A program made the translations under genes and the position numbers. The notes beneath the pieces are model-generated. The model searched no databases, was not told the origin of the DNA, and saw only the letters and a program-made list of their open reading frames with translations. A DNA stretch of 64,000 nt from Lachnospiraceae bacterium NK4A144 (GTDB lineage Bacteria; Bacillota; Clostridia; Lachnospirales; Lachnospiraceae): the NCBI GenBank assembly GCA_000424365.1, contig AUJT01000002.1, forward strand, positions 186,001-250,000, in the 5' to 3' direction. Positions 54,568 through 62,846 of the stretch are shown here, piece after piece. The first letter of the stretch is position 1. The number at the start of each line of letters is the position of its first letter.

Positions 54568-55671
54568 TCACAAATAATTCTCTATCATTCCCCACATTTT
54601 CCTATTGTCTCTTAATTTCTTATCTCTTTTATTTTCCCCACCTGTTGACCAACCGAAATTATCATGATGAATTCCTATTGTATACTCAGTTTTACCCGTG
54701 AGTTCATATGTAAGATAATTCATCGGAAAAAAGAATGTGCTTGAAAGTATTAACATATCAGAATTTAACTGAAACTCCCCGTTTAATTCTATTCCATATT
54801 TTTCAAATGTTGAACTAACTAATCCCGGTTGCCAATATTTCTTAAATTCATCTTTATTTTGGGGTAACTCAAGGTCGTCATATAAATGAATAAGATTGTT
54901 TACCATATGATGATTTTTTTCTGCGCCAAATACCGCAAGATCAATGATGACGCTATTTGCAAACTCAAATACAGCCTTATTCCCTCGTAATTCATCTAAG
55001 GATTTAATCAACTCAACATCCATATCCAAGTAGAATCCACCATATTTTGAAATAACGTCTAAACGTGCATAGTCCGTTGCAAATGCCCATGCCTTACATT
55101 CAATCGCACGCTTAAAATAAGGATGATCCGAATGATAATTGTCTAGATTCCACTCTTTAATTTCGTAATCCGGACATACTTTCTTCCAAGTATCAAAGCA
55201 TTTCTGATATTCTTCCGGTTTCTCTTCTCCGCTAAACCAAAATCCGTGTATAACTTTAGGAATACATGCCTTTCTATCAACGTCCAGTCCCTGTTTTAAC
55301 AATTCTGTATCAATTATTGTTTCAGACGCTTGCTGCATAAAAGGAAACGAAAAACAACTCAAACTTTCATCCAAGCCAAGTCCCTCGAGTTGGATGTACA
55401 TATCATACATATATACAGGACTTGTTAATATGATAACCGCATTTTTCTCTTTTCTTAAAAATTCAGGTGTGTGAACATCGTACTGCTTTCCTGCAAAGAT
55501 GACCGTATTCTTTGTTTTATCGTTATCAATAAAATATAATATCTGATCAGAAAGTGATGATATAATACTTGTTTCTACCGACTTAAGCCATGCTCCTGTT
55601 CCAAAAAGGATTAATTTCTCCTGCGCAAATCGCCTGGGAGCTTCACTTAGTGTACAATTGTATAATTTCAT
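54568..55671 (-). CDS. GT32-like glycosyltransferase with N-terminal FGxG module
   Basis: A 367-residue fusion. The module (about 20-115) is LILFGTGAWLKSVETSII, FIDNDKTKNTVIFAGK, VIILTSPVYMYDMYIQL. The GT32 domain starts IPKVIHGFWFSGEEKPEEYQ, has EWNLDNYHSDHPYFKRAIE and the DXD region FATDYARLDVISKYGGFYLD, with MDVE completing LDMDVE. The end shows GIHHDNFGWSTG, a typical late block (H and W). It is a paralogue of 60882-61973 with the same order. Donor unknown. An untranslated 148-base gap separates it from the DUF3990 cassette. Confidence 0.86.
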   Translation of the reverse strand: MKLYNCTLSEAPRRFAQEKLILFGTGAWLKSVETSIISSLSDQILYFIDNDKTKNTVIFAGKQYDVHTPEFLRKEKNAVIILTSPVYMYDMYIQLEGLGLDESLSCFSFPFMQQASETIIDTELLKQGLDVDRKACIPKVIHGFWFSGEEKPEEYQKCFDTWKKVCPDYEIKEWNLDNYHSDHPYFKRAIECKAWAFATDYARLDVISKYGGFYLDMDVELIKSLDELRGNKAVFEFANSVIIDLAVFGAEKNHHMVNNLIHLYDDLELPQNKDEFKKYWQPGLVSSTFEKYGIELNGEFQLNSDMLILSSTFFFPMNYLTYELTGKTEYTIGIHHDNFGWSTGGENKRDKKLRDNRKMWGMIENYL

Positions 55672-55819
55672 TTAATCTATATCCGTGGTTTTCTCCGTAT
55701 TAAACCACCTACTCCTTACGATAATTTTATGAAACATATCAATATAGTTCACAAATCAGCTTCTTCGAAATGGATCTATACACATAACGCATTCAATCAC
55801 ATATTCATATTAGTATCTC

Positions 55820-56050
55820 TCATTCATACTTCCTAAGGTCAGACTCTACTTCATCTCTTTGCATTGCAACTCTAAGCATATTTTCTTCTGCCTCGTCTTT
55901 ACTATCATATTCCCCCTCTAAGTAATAATTATTATTCACTCTGACTTTATATTTATTATTGTCCTTCTCTTCTATTCCCATATCAAAATCAACGGACAAA
56001 ATATCTTTTATCACTAAGTTATCCTCTTTATCTCTCATATATATATTCAT
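55820..56050 (-). CDS. Small hypothetical protein of a DUF3990 cassette
   Basis: A 76-residue acidic protein beginning MNIYMRDKEDNLVIKDIL, with YEVRVNNNYYLEGEYDSKDE-like middle (YKVRVNNNYYLEGEYDSK) and an acidic end rich in E and R. The ATG at 56050 has GAGGAGG seven bases before it. It overlaps the end of the 141-residue gene by 23 bases. Size, charge and coupling suggest an antitoxin or accessory partner of the ADP-ribosyltransferase-like protein two genes upstream. No family recognised. Confidence 0.55.
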   Translation of the reverse strand: MNIYMRDKEDNLVIKDILSVDFDMGIEEKDNNKYKVRVNNNYYLEGEYDSKDEAEENMLRVAMQRDEVESDLRKYE

Positions 56051-56453
56051 TAGCCTGCCTCCTCTTCTCTAAGATTTTTCGATTTTTTTCATATAATTTC
56101 AAATAATAGTCTGCTATTCTAGCAGGACTTACCGGTTCTTTTATATATATACTTACGCTAATTTTTCTGTCTTCTTTTTCATTTATAAATAATCTTTTTG
56201 AAACAGTTCTCACTGCCTCAAACACACAATTAATCTCTATGTCCTTAACTAATCCGTTATAGATTGAATCATTCTCCAAATCTTCAAGTAGTCCTTCTAT
56301 ATTATTAGCAAAAGACTCACTCATTATTGCCTCATTCTCAGCAATTGCAAGTTTACCCGTTTCGGTACGGGCGCAGATATTGCGAATTTCAACTATATCC
56401 ATTTTTAAGATTATCTGCATGATTTCGCATAAAATATCAAATCTACTTTTCAT
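56028..56453 (-). CDS. Hypothetical protein of a DUF3990 cassette
   Basis: A 141-residue soluble protein beginning MKSRFDILCEIMQIILKMDI, with a middle acidic helix (SFANNIEGLLEDLENDSIY) and a basic tail (KLYEKNRKILEKRRQANEYI). It lies eight bases downstream of the DUF3990 gene and overlaps the next one. It is not the usual DUF3791 partner of DUF3990 proteins as far as I can see. It is a candidate antitoxin or immunity protein. No family recognised. Confidence 0.55.
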   Translation of the reverse strand: MKSRFDILCEIMQIILKMDIVEIRNICARTETGKLAIAENEAIMSESFANNIEGLLEDLENDSIYNGLVKDIEINCVFEAVRTVSKRLFINEKEDRKISVSIYIKEPVSPARIADYYLKLYEKNRKILEKRRQANEYIYER

Positions 56454-56461
56454 ATTTTTCC

Positions 56462-57016
56462 CTATATGAGCTTTTCATATTTCCATACATTATTTTCTCT
56501 GTAATATCTATATACAGATCTTTCTTCCTGTGAAATCATCTTAAGAGCTCTTTCTGTTTTTATGCAATATTGGTCATATGAAACATCATACTTCAACTTT
56601 GCAATTGCTTCGTCCGAGGAAATCTTATTATATCTATAACGCGTAAGCACTTCATCCAACATTCCCGTGTTCTTTCTTCCATCGGCCATTTTGTCATATA
56701 TTATGTCATACTTACTCGCTTCGCTAGAATTACCATCTCGATTATCCGCTATAAATTTAAGCCATTTCTCATCATACTCAACAAGTTCAAGCTCATCCAT
56801 CCCATCGATATAACAAAATGGATATCTCATCACGAACGTTTCATTCTTAAAACCTGCTTTGTTTTTTGCCCATTCTATAGCCTGATTTCTATTAGTCGTC
56901 AGATAAAAACCCGGTCCAAAATCTTTCGCTCTTCGCGATTTCTTCAAATCGATCATTTCAAACCATTTATTTGTACCGTGATACAAATACTTTATTTTTC
57001 TTAAAAAATAACTCAC
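56462..57016 (-). CDS. DUF3990 ADP-ribosyltransferase-like protein
   Basis: A 184-residue protein with the DUF3990 signatures: YLYHGTNKWFEMIDL (Y-H-G-T), DFGPGFYLTTNRNQAIEWAK and the later LELVEYDEKWLKFIADNR. Similar blocks occur in ART-fold proteins, where YHG-type and FYLTT blocks bind NAD. DUF3990 proteins usually act in toxin-antitoxin-like pairs in Bacillota. Here two small unknown genes follow within eight bases or with overlap. The gene lies 26 bases downstream of the SDR gene, so it may share the glycan transcript despite its different role. Confidence 0.75.
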   Translation of the reverse strand: MSYFLRKIKYLYHGTNKWFEMIDLKKSRRAKDFGPGFYLTTNRNQAIEWAKNKAGFKNETFVMRYPFCYIDGMDELELVEYDEKWLKFIADNRDGNSSEASKYDIIYDKMADGRKNTGMLDEVLTRYRYNKISSDEAIAKLKYDVSYDQYCIKTERALKMISQEERSVYRYYRENNVWKYEKLI

Positions 57017-57042
57017 TATCTATTTCCTAAACTTTATTTTTG

Positions 57043-58104
57043 TCAGTCTATGAATGACTCTCCCATTATCTCCGCTATCCTACGGACACCGTCTGCTATT
57101 GTGTATTCTGCTTTCCATCCAAGCTTACGGATTTTCTCTACATCCAGCCTCGCATCATTAGCTTTGGAAAAGCCCGCTGCCTCATCTTCTTTCGGTAGAT
57201 CAAATATCACTTTTACTCCAAACGCATCTGCGATGAGCTGTGCCAGATCACGCAGATGTATATCCGAATCTTTACCGGATATATTGTACGCCTCGCCTTT
57301 TTCACCATTGGCTAAGACTGACACGATTCCATCAACTGCATCTGCCTGATAACAGTAAGAGAAATACTGTGTTCCCTTACTCTTTAAGACTATATCTTCT
57401 TTATTAAGTCCGTTCTTTAAGAACTGTGTAAGCGCCTTGCTGTCATCTGTATGAAGCCCTGCGCCGTAGCATCTGGCAAGTCTCGGTACCACTACATCCA
57501 ATCCTTTTTCCTGTATATATGCCTGGCAAAGTGCCTCACCTGCACGCTTTCCCTCCGGATAATTTGCCCTTAACGTATTGCAGTTTATATACCCGACATC
57601 ATCTTCCTTAAATGGACCGATATCATTTTTGTTTTCACCGTAAACTTCTACTGATGAGCAAAAAACAAATCGCTTGCAGCTATGATTCACTGCAAACTCC
57701 AACATATTATTTGTTCCTACTACATTTGTGATAAGTGTTTCTATCGGTTTCTGAGAATATTGCAGAGGATGGGTATTACTTGCAGCATGAATGACGTAAT
57801 CAATATTTCCATCTATTTCTATGCTGTCTTTATTAATATCTGCATAGATCAGATTGAAGCATTTATCCGTTTCATACTGACAAAATCTTTCACTTGCCTT
57901 TTCACTTCTGGCAACCGCATAGATAGTGCAGTTAAGATCATTTTGCTTATTTGCCAGCATTATCGCATCGATGAACATACTGCCGATCATGCCTCTGGCA
58001 CCTGTGATCAATATTGTTGAATCCTTAAGTATTTTTACAAAGTACTCTTTTTCTGATATCCTCTTTATCTCTTCTTTGTATATCTGATGATTATAATATT
58101 CCAT
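57043..58104 (-). CDS. NAD-dependent epimerase/dehydratase (extended SDR)
   Basis: A 353-residue extended short-chain dehydrogenase. ILITGARGMIGSMFIDAIM is the Rossmann GxxGxxG motif, VIHAASNTHPLQYS follows, and the catalytic YxxxK is in RANYPEGKRAGEALC, with the preceding S in FCSSVEVYGE. The late GEAYNISGKDSDI is usual. The ATG at 58104 has AGAGGAA eight bases before it; the gene overlaps the cytidylyltransferase end by 14 bases. This pairing suggests that the SDR modifies the CDP-linked (or phospho-) sugar made by the upstream enzyme. The substrate is unknown. Confidence 0.86.
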   Translation of the reverse strand: MEYYNHQIYKEEIKRISEKEYFVKILKDSTILITGARGMIGSMFIDAIMLANKQNDLNCTIYAVARSEKASERFCQYETDKCFNLIYADINKDSIEIDGNIDYVIHAASNTHPLQYSQKPIETLITNVVGTNNMLEFAVNHSCKRFVFCSSVEVYGENKNDIGPFKEDDVGYINCNTLRANYPEGKRAGEALCQAYIQEKGLDVVVPRLARCYGAGLHTDDSKALTQFLKNGLNKEDIVLKSKGTQYFSYCYQADAVDGIVSVLANGEKGEAYNISGKDSDIHLRDLAQLIADAFGVKVIFDLPKEDEAAGFSKANDARLDVEKIRKLGWKAEYTIADGVRRIAEIMGESFID

Positions 58105-58801
58105 TATTGTCTTTCCTCTGCAAAATCGCCTCAAAGATCTTCATATCATCTTTTGTTGTGATCTTCAGATTTATTTCTGAGCCTTTTGAGAAGTATATTT
58201 TCTCACCTAGTAACGACATTAATACACAGGACGCTGTTGTGTTTGTTATATTCTTTTCTTCTGCCTGTGAATGGGCCCAGAGGAGTTTTTCTAATGCATA
58301 TGTATGCGGAGTCTGTGTTCTGAATAGCTCATCTCTATCGAGAGACTCTTTAGATTCCACTCCGTCAGAACTTCTGAATATTGCCTCTATACACGGGATG
58401 GCTGCGACTGCACTTCCGTGCTCTCTGAATGTTGCCAGACTGTCTGATATGATTTCATCGGTTATCAAAGGTCTGTTGCCGTCATGTACCATTACTACAT
58501 CATCCGGCTTACATTCTCTTTTTAATTCTTCCAGACCTTTCTTTATTGATTCCTGACCGGTACTTCCACCTGTTACGACCCATTTCAGCTTTGTTATATT
58601 GTACTGCTTTGCATATGCCCAGAGCATATCCTTCCATGCTTCAAGTGTTACCACGAGGATTGAATCTATCTGTGGATGACGCTGAAATGCTTCCATAGTG
58701 TATAGGATTATGGGTTTGTTTTTTACATGTATAAACTGCTTTGGGATTTCATTATGCATTCTGGAGCCTACTCCAGCAGCTGTGAGAATTGCTATATTCA
58801 T
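58091..58801 (-). CDS. IspD/TarI-like cytidylyltransferase, second copy
   Basis: A 236-residue enzyme. MNIAILTAAGVGSRMHNEIP is the CTP loop, then PKQFIHVKNKPIILYTM, VVMVHDGNRPLITDE and LKITTKDDMKIFEAIL. It differs clearly from the copy at 10417-11169 (GGTGTRLGASIPKQ). The ATG at 58801 has GAAGGAA before it and overlaps the LicD stop by four bases; the longer frame runs into LicD and is not real. In other bacteria IspD-like plus SDR and LicD clusters make and transfer CDP-activated polyols or phosphocholine-like groups. That is the likely role here. Confidence 0.86.
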   Translation of the reverse strand: MNIAILTAAGVGSRMHNEIPKQFIHVKNKPIILYTMEAFQRHPQIDSILVVTLEAWKDMLWAYAKQYNITKLKWVVTGGSTGQESIKKGLEELKRECKPDDVVMVHDGNRPLITDEIISDSLATFREHGSAVAAIPCIEAIFRSSDGVESKESLDRDELFRTQTPHTYALEKLLWAHSQAEEKNITNTTASCVLMSLLGEKIYFSKGSEINLKITTKDDMKIFEAILQRKDNNGIL

Positions 58802-59634
58802 TCTATTTTTCCTTCTTCCGGGAATTTTAGTTCTGATACCGGATGCGATTTTCTTTTTTCTACCGGCGGCATTTTCATATAGTCGCCAAATTCTGCCTTG
58901 AGCCAATCTTTATAGTTTGCCTCAGCCTGAACTGTAATATTTTCAAACTTTATAGGCAGATAATTATTATACCATTTTCTACAGTATCCTGCGCCGCTTA
59001 ATCTCTTTGGAAGCGGAAATGTTAATGCTCTGACCAGTTTTGTTTCTTTTTTGTTACTATACCTGATCAGTTTTCTGTACAGCTTTACTATCGTTTTCTG
59101 AGGTATATAGCTTAAAACCGTATATATTAGACGCCTTATACGATTTTTCTCCCTATCTTTTCCGATTTCTGACCACATTATTTTTCGCAATGCAAAGCAC
59201 AGAAATGTATGTATTCTTCTTTCTATTTTTCCGTCCGGAACACCATCTCTCGGAAAGATATCCATGAAGATTCCCTGTTCATAGGGCATTCCTTCCTGAC
59301 CTTCTCTTAAGAATACGGTGTTTTTCCTCCGAAGTTTTCCATATCCCCACCGATATCCCGGTGTAGTTTCTATAGACTGAAAATAAAACTTGCTGTGATC
59401 TAATTCCTTTTCACATATTTTCTGGAATCTGTCATAATCTTTTCTCATCATTACGACATCTGCATCATCATCCCATGGTATGAAGCCACCATGACGTACA
59501 GCTCCGAGGAGTGTTCCTCCCGTCACTGTATAGTTCAGATTATTCTTCTTACATATTCTATCAAATTCCTGAAGCAATTCTAATTCCACATCGTGTATCT
59601 TCTTCAGTTTTTCATCATCTAATTCTATTCTCAT
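58798..59634 (-). CDS. LicD family phosphotransferase
   Basis: A 278-residue LicD-type nucleotidyltransferase-fold protein. The core motif runs TVTGGTLLGAVRHGGF then IPWDDDADVVMMRKDYDRF, with the DDDAD metal site; FMDIFPRDGVPD follows. LicD enzymes transfer phosphocholine or phospho-ribitol/glycerol from a CDP donor to surface sugars. The overlap of four bases with the cytidylyltransferase gene fits a CDP-donor/transfer pair. The C-terminal half is basic, with ETKLVRALTFPLPKRLSG. Confidence 0.9.
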   Translation of the reverse strand: MRIELDDEKLKKIHDVELELLQEFDRICKKNNLNYTVTGGTLLGAVRHGGFIPWDDDADVVMMRKDYDRFQKICEKELDHSKFYFQSIETTPGYRWGYGKLRRKNTVFLREGQEGMPYEQGIFMDIFPRDGVPDGKIERRIHTFLCFALRKIMWSEIGKDREKNRIRRLIYTVLSYIPQKTIVKLYRKLIRYSNKKETKLVRALTFPLPKRLSGAGYCRKWYNNYLPIKFENITVQAEANYKDWLKAEFGDYMKMPPVEKRKSHPVSELKFPEEGKIE

Positions 59635-59671
59635 TAGCTCCTTCTTTTAATTACCATTCTACAAATATTTA

Positions 59672-60889
59672 TTATCCTCTTTCGTGAACACCAATATAGA
59701 CATTCCCGAAACCTTGCTCCACAAGCAGTTCTTTAATTTCCCTTCTCTCATCCGATACTATTGCTATTATGACTAATGCTGTCTCTTTATAATCCGCATA
59801 TTCATCTATTGTTTTTACCGGAATGTTCTCTATGATGCTCGTATTCCCATTCATCGCAGAGACTGCAAATCCTACTACATTTAGTTCTCTGAGTTCTCTG
59901 AGCACACGTTTTCCGAGTTTTCCTGCTCCATAGATTATTATCTGCTCAAATTTCTTAAAATATTCAATTTCATCTTTTGAAAAGAGCCCTTGCGACTGTT
60001 TTAAGCAATGATAAATATGCTGATAGTACGGATTATCAAACTCTACTTCACCATACGATTTAATATCCGGATAATCCGAAATGATGAAATTGTACTTTCT
60101 GTCTAGGATCTGCGCCAAAATACGAGCTGCGTCCTGATCATCATGATATTTCCCTAATAATAGCCTCATCATATCCGCATAGGCCACAATATTTCCTTTT
60201 AATCTCTGTACCTCATTTGTAACTGTGGTTATAGAGTTGTTACGCCGCAGGTATACATACAGTGCATCATCTATTACTTTTATACGCTTTGCAGCCAACA
60301 TTAGTTTTAATGAATATGCATTGTCTTCATGCACATATCCCTCTGTAAAGTATATACCATTGTCTCTGAGCATCTTTAATGATATAAGTTTTGATGTGCA
60401 ACGCATATCGAGCCAGCCATTGCTGTCCCTTAACATATCTATACCATTGCTTATAGAACCTGTCGGATATTTTGACTTCTTTGTATAAGTCTCAAAATTT
60501 TTTTCGAGATTTGAATTTTCATACAGCAATTTCATCTGAAATATGACCATATCCAACTGATCTTTTACAGCCTGTTCATATGTGATTTTCAATGTATCTC
60601 TTTCAAACCAGTCATCCGAGTCTAGGAACAAGACATATTCACTCTTTGCTCGTTCTATAGCTCTATTACGGCAATAAGCGACTCCTCTGTTAGAATCATT
60701 CTTAATGACAGTTATATTTCCGTACTGCTTTTCATATTCTGATAAGATTTCTAATGATCCGTCAATGGAATGGTCGTCGACACATATTATATCAAAATCC
60801 TCAAACTCTTGTTGAACAGCACTGTCCAGACACTTTTTCAGATATTTTTCCGAATTGTATACAGAAATAATTATGCTGACTTTACTCAT
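59672..60889 (-). CDS. GT2 glycosyltransferase with C-terminal YGxG module
   Basis: A 405-residue fusion. The GT2 domain has VSIIISVYNSEKYLKKCLDS, IICVDDHSIDGSLEIL, RNRAIERAKSEYVLFLDSDD and the acceptor block YVHEDNAYSLKLM. The module (about 317-405) is IIIYGAGKLGKRVLREL, GFAVSAMNGNTSIIEN, LVIIAIVSDERREIKELL. It overlaps the preceding GT32 gene by eight bases and lies 37 bases upstream of LicD. Sugar unknown. Confidence 0.87.
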   Translation of the reverse strand: MSKVSIIISVYNSEKYLKKCLDSAVQQEFEDFDIICVDDHSIDGSLEILSEYEKQYGNITVIKNDSNRGVAYCRNRAIERAKSEYVLFLDSDDWFERDTLKITYEQAVKDQLDMVIFQMKLLYENSNLEKNFETYTKKSKYPTGSISNGIDMLRDSNGWLDMRCTSKLISLKMLRDNGIYFTEGYVHEDNAYSLKLMLAAKRIKVIDDALYVYLRRNNSITTVTNEVQRLKGNIVAYADMMRLLLGKYHDDQDAARILAQILDRKYNFIISDYPDIKSYGEVEFDNPYYQHIYHCLKQSQGLFSKDEIEYFKKFEQIIIYGAGKLGKRVLRELRELNVVGFAVSAMNGNTSIIENIPVKTIDEYADYKETALVIIAIVSDERREIKELLVEQGFGNVYIGVHERG

Positions 60890-61973
60890 CTATCCTTCCA
60901 ATTTGAATTAGTTTTTCTAATTTTAACATTCCGTTCTTTTCTTTTTCACTTTTCCACGATCCTGCTTCTTCATGAATGGAAACCGTCTTATCAGAGCAAT
61001 AGTCTTCCATTCCATCGAGTGTTTTTGGAGACATCACTTCGCATGGATAGAGGACGATATCATCTATCTTTTGATAAAGATTTCTTATCTGAAAACCATG
61101 TTTTTTAAGTGTAGGATGCAGAAAAGTATGCCCTTGAGCTTTTCCTGGTTTACCATTAGACAGCAGAAAATGACGATTCTCATACACTTCCATCAATTCC
61201 CTGACGATACCACTCTTAGGCACTGCACCAAATCCGCAGCCGTTATTAACTCTGTCTGCGCATCCCATATTAAAGAATGCACCGTCTTTTAATAGACAGT
61301 CAAAACTTTTTACTGCTCTTACATCTGTATCGAGATATATGCCACCCTCGTTGTATATGATATCCAGCCGGGCATAGTTGGACGCAAAGCCATAGGCATG
61401 TGCTTCATATGCTTCTCTTAGATACTGTTTTTTGCCAAAATCATAGTTATCTTCGTTCCACTCTATGATCTCGTAGTCAGGATTCCACTTTTTCCAGCTT
61501 TCTATATTTGCCTGAAACTCCTGTGGTTTTTCATTTCTACCAAGCCATATATAGTGTATTTTCTTTGGGATACGATTTTCACCTTCCGTGAATTGATAGT
61601 TCGGTATTTCTTCTTTTGCATATCGCATGAGTACCTGTAGAAAGCACTCCATTCCATCGATTTCGCTGATTCTATCCAACTGTTCTACGATATCCACAGC
61701 ATAAAATGGTGATGATATAAATATCAAATACTCCTGTATATTTTTTATCTGCTTCAGCACTTCGCTGCTTACAATTTCTACACTTTCTCCCAAATGTTCT
61801 ATCTTACTTCCCCATTTGTCAGAACTATTATCTATGATCATTTCCGGTATTTTTTCAGAAAAGTATATGTCTAGGGAGCTTTCCATAGCTCTTCCTGCTC
61901 CAAATATGATCACCTTTTTATTTGTGATGTACTTTCTGAAAGAGCTTGGGGACATGTTTCTAATTTTAACCAT
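60882..61973 (-). CDS. GT32-like glycosyltransferase with N-terminal FGxG module
   Basis: A 363-residue fusion. The module (about 15-115) is VIIFGAGRAMESSLDIYF, MIIDNSSDKWGSKIEH, LIFISSPFYAVDIVEQL. The GT32 part starts IPKKIHYIWLGRNEKPQEFQ, has EWNEDNYDFGKKQYLREAYE and FASNYARLDIIYNEGGIYLD with TDV completing the DXD. The late CSDKTVSIHEEAGSWKS is the usual H/W block. It is a paralogue of 54568-55671. Its start codon overlaps the stop of the ParB-like gene by one base (TAATG). Confidence 0.86.
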   Translation of the reverse strand: MVKIRNMSPSSFRKYITNKKVIIFGAGRAMESSLDIYFSEKIPEMIIDNSSDKWGSKIEHLGESVEIVSSEVLKQIKNIQEYLIFISSPFYAVDIVEQLDRISEIDGMECFLQVLMRYAKEEIPNYQFTEGENRIPKKIHYIWLGRNEKPQEFQANIESWKKWNPDYEIIEWNEDNYDFGKKQYLREAYEAHAYGFASNYARLDIIYNEGGIYLDTDVRAVKSFDCLLKDGAFFNMGCADRVNNGCGFGAVPKSGIVRELMEVYENRHFLLSNGKPGKAQGHTFLHPTLKKHGFQIRNLYQKIDDIVLYPCEVMSPKTLDGMEDYCSDKTVSIHEEAGSWKSEKEKNGMLKLEKLIQIGRIDE

Positions 61974-62797
61974 TATTTTTGACCGTACTGTTCCTCTATT
62001 TTTCTATTTGTTTCTTCCAAAATTCGGATAGTATTTTTATCAAATCCGAGTTCTTCTGCTCTCTCTTTTGAAAACGAAGCATCTCCATGAATTTCTGATA
62101 ATGACTTTGTCGACGGATATACATCACAAATGATGTGGTCCATTTTTTTGAACATTGCTATTGCCAGTCTATGGTTCCCGTCTATTGGATAATAGTCCTC
62201 CATCAGCGACACCGTACAGTTTTTATCATATCCGTTTTTGTCCCAATTTTTCAGGAGTTCGATGTATTTCTTCAATCTCTTTTGAGATGTTTCCACACTA
62301 TTGAATATGGATAGTCCTCTTACATATATGTCATATCCATCATCTCTTAATCCATAGTACTGCTCCGCAGCCAGATAACGAAATGCCATTGCATATGTCT
62401 TACTGGTTGCTTTCCATATGTCACGAAGTGATATTTCTGCGTTCTTCTCTATAGGCTCCCCCAGCATCAGCTCATACAAAAAAGGGGATACCCATACGTA
62501 CTTTGTAAATCCCCTTTCTTTCAATGTATTAATTATCTCATTCTTTATTGACTCATGTACAGCAATACATACTAGCAATCCGTCGTTATCTTTGACCTGA
62601 TGCAGTGGCATAACGGGTAATCCATCCACCGTTTTCTTTTCCGGTTCTCCGGATGTTATGAAAAACTCTATGTTGTTTTCTATACCCTTCTCACATACTG
62701 CCTTATAGAAACGTTTACCAATAAAGCCCGCTCCATAGATGCCGGCTTTATTTTCGGAGATGAGCTTTATTAACTCTGTAGCATTTTTTATATTCAT
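61973..62797 (-). CDS. FGxG-type module fused to ParB/sulfiredoxin-like domain
   Basis: A 274-residue protein. Residues 1 to about 105 are the module: AGIYGAGFIGKRFYKAVCE, FFITSGEPEKKTVDG, LLVCIAVHESIKNEIINTL. The rest has a helical part (ATSKTYAMAFRYLAAEQYYG) and MEDYYPIDGNHRLAIAMFKK, a DGNHR pattern typical of ParB/Srx-like catalytic sites, some of which are known as nucleotide-using kinases or CTPases. It lies upstream of a GT32 gene with one-base overlap. Its role in glycan synthesis is unknown; this domain combination is new to me. Confidence 0.6.
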   Translation of the reverse strand: MNIKNATELIKLISENKAGIYGAGFIGKRFYKAVCEKGIENNIEFFITSGEPEKKTVDGLPVMPLHQVKDNDGLLVCIAVHESIKNEIINTLKERGFTKYVWVSPFLYELMLGEPIEKNAEISLRDIWKATSKTYAMAFRYLAAEQYYGLRDDGYDIYVRGLSIFNSVETSQKRLKKYIELLKNWDKNGYDKNCTVSLMEDYYPIDGNHRLAIAMFKKMDHIICDVYPSTKSLSEIHGDASFSKERAEELGFDKNTIRILEETNRKIEEQYGQK

Positions 62798-62846
62798 AGA
62801 AATTAACCTTTTACATACTTATGATTTCCTATATCTAAAAAATTAG

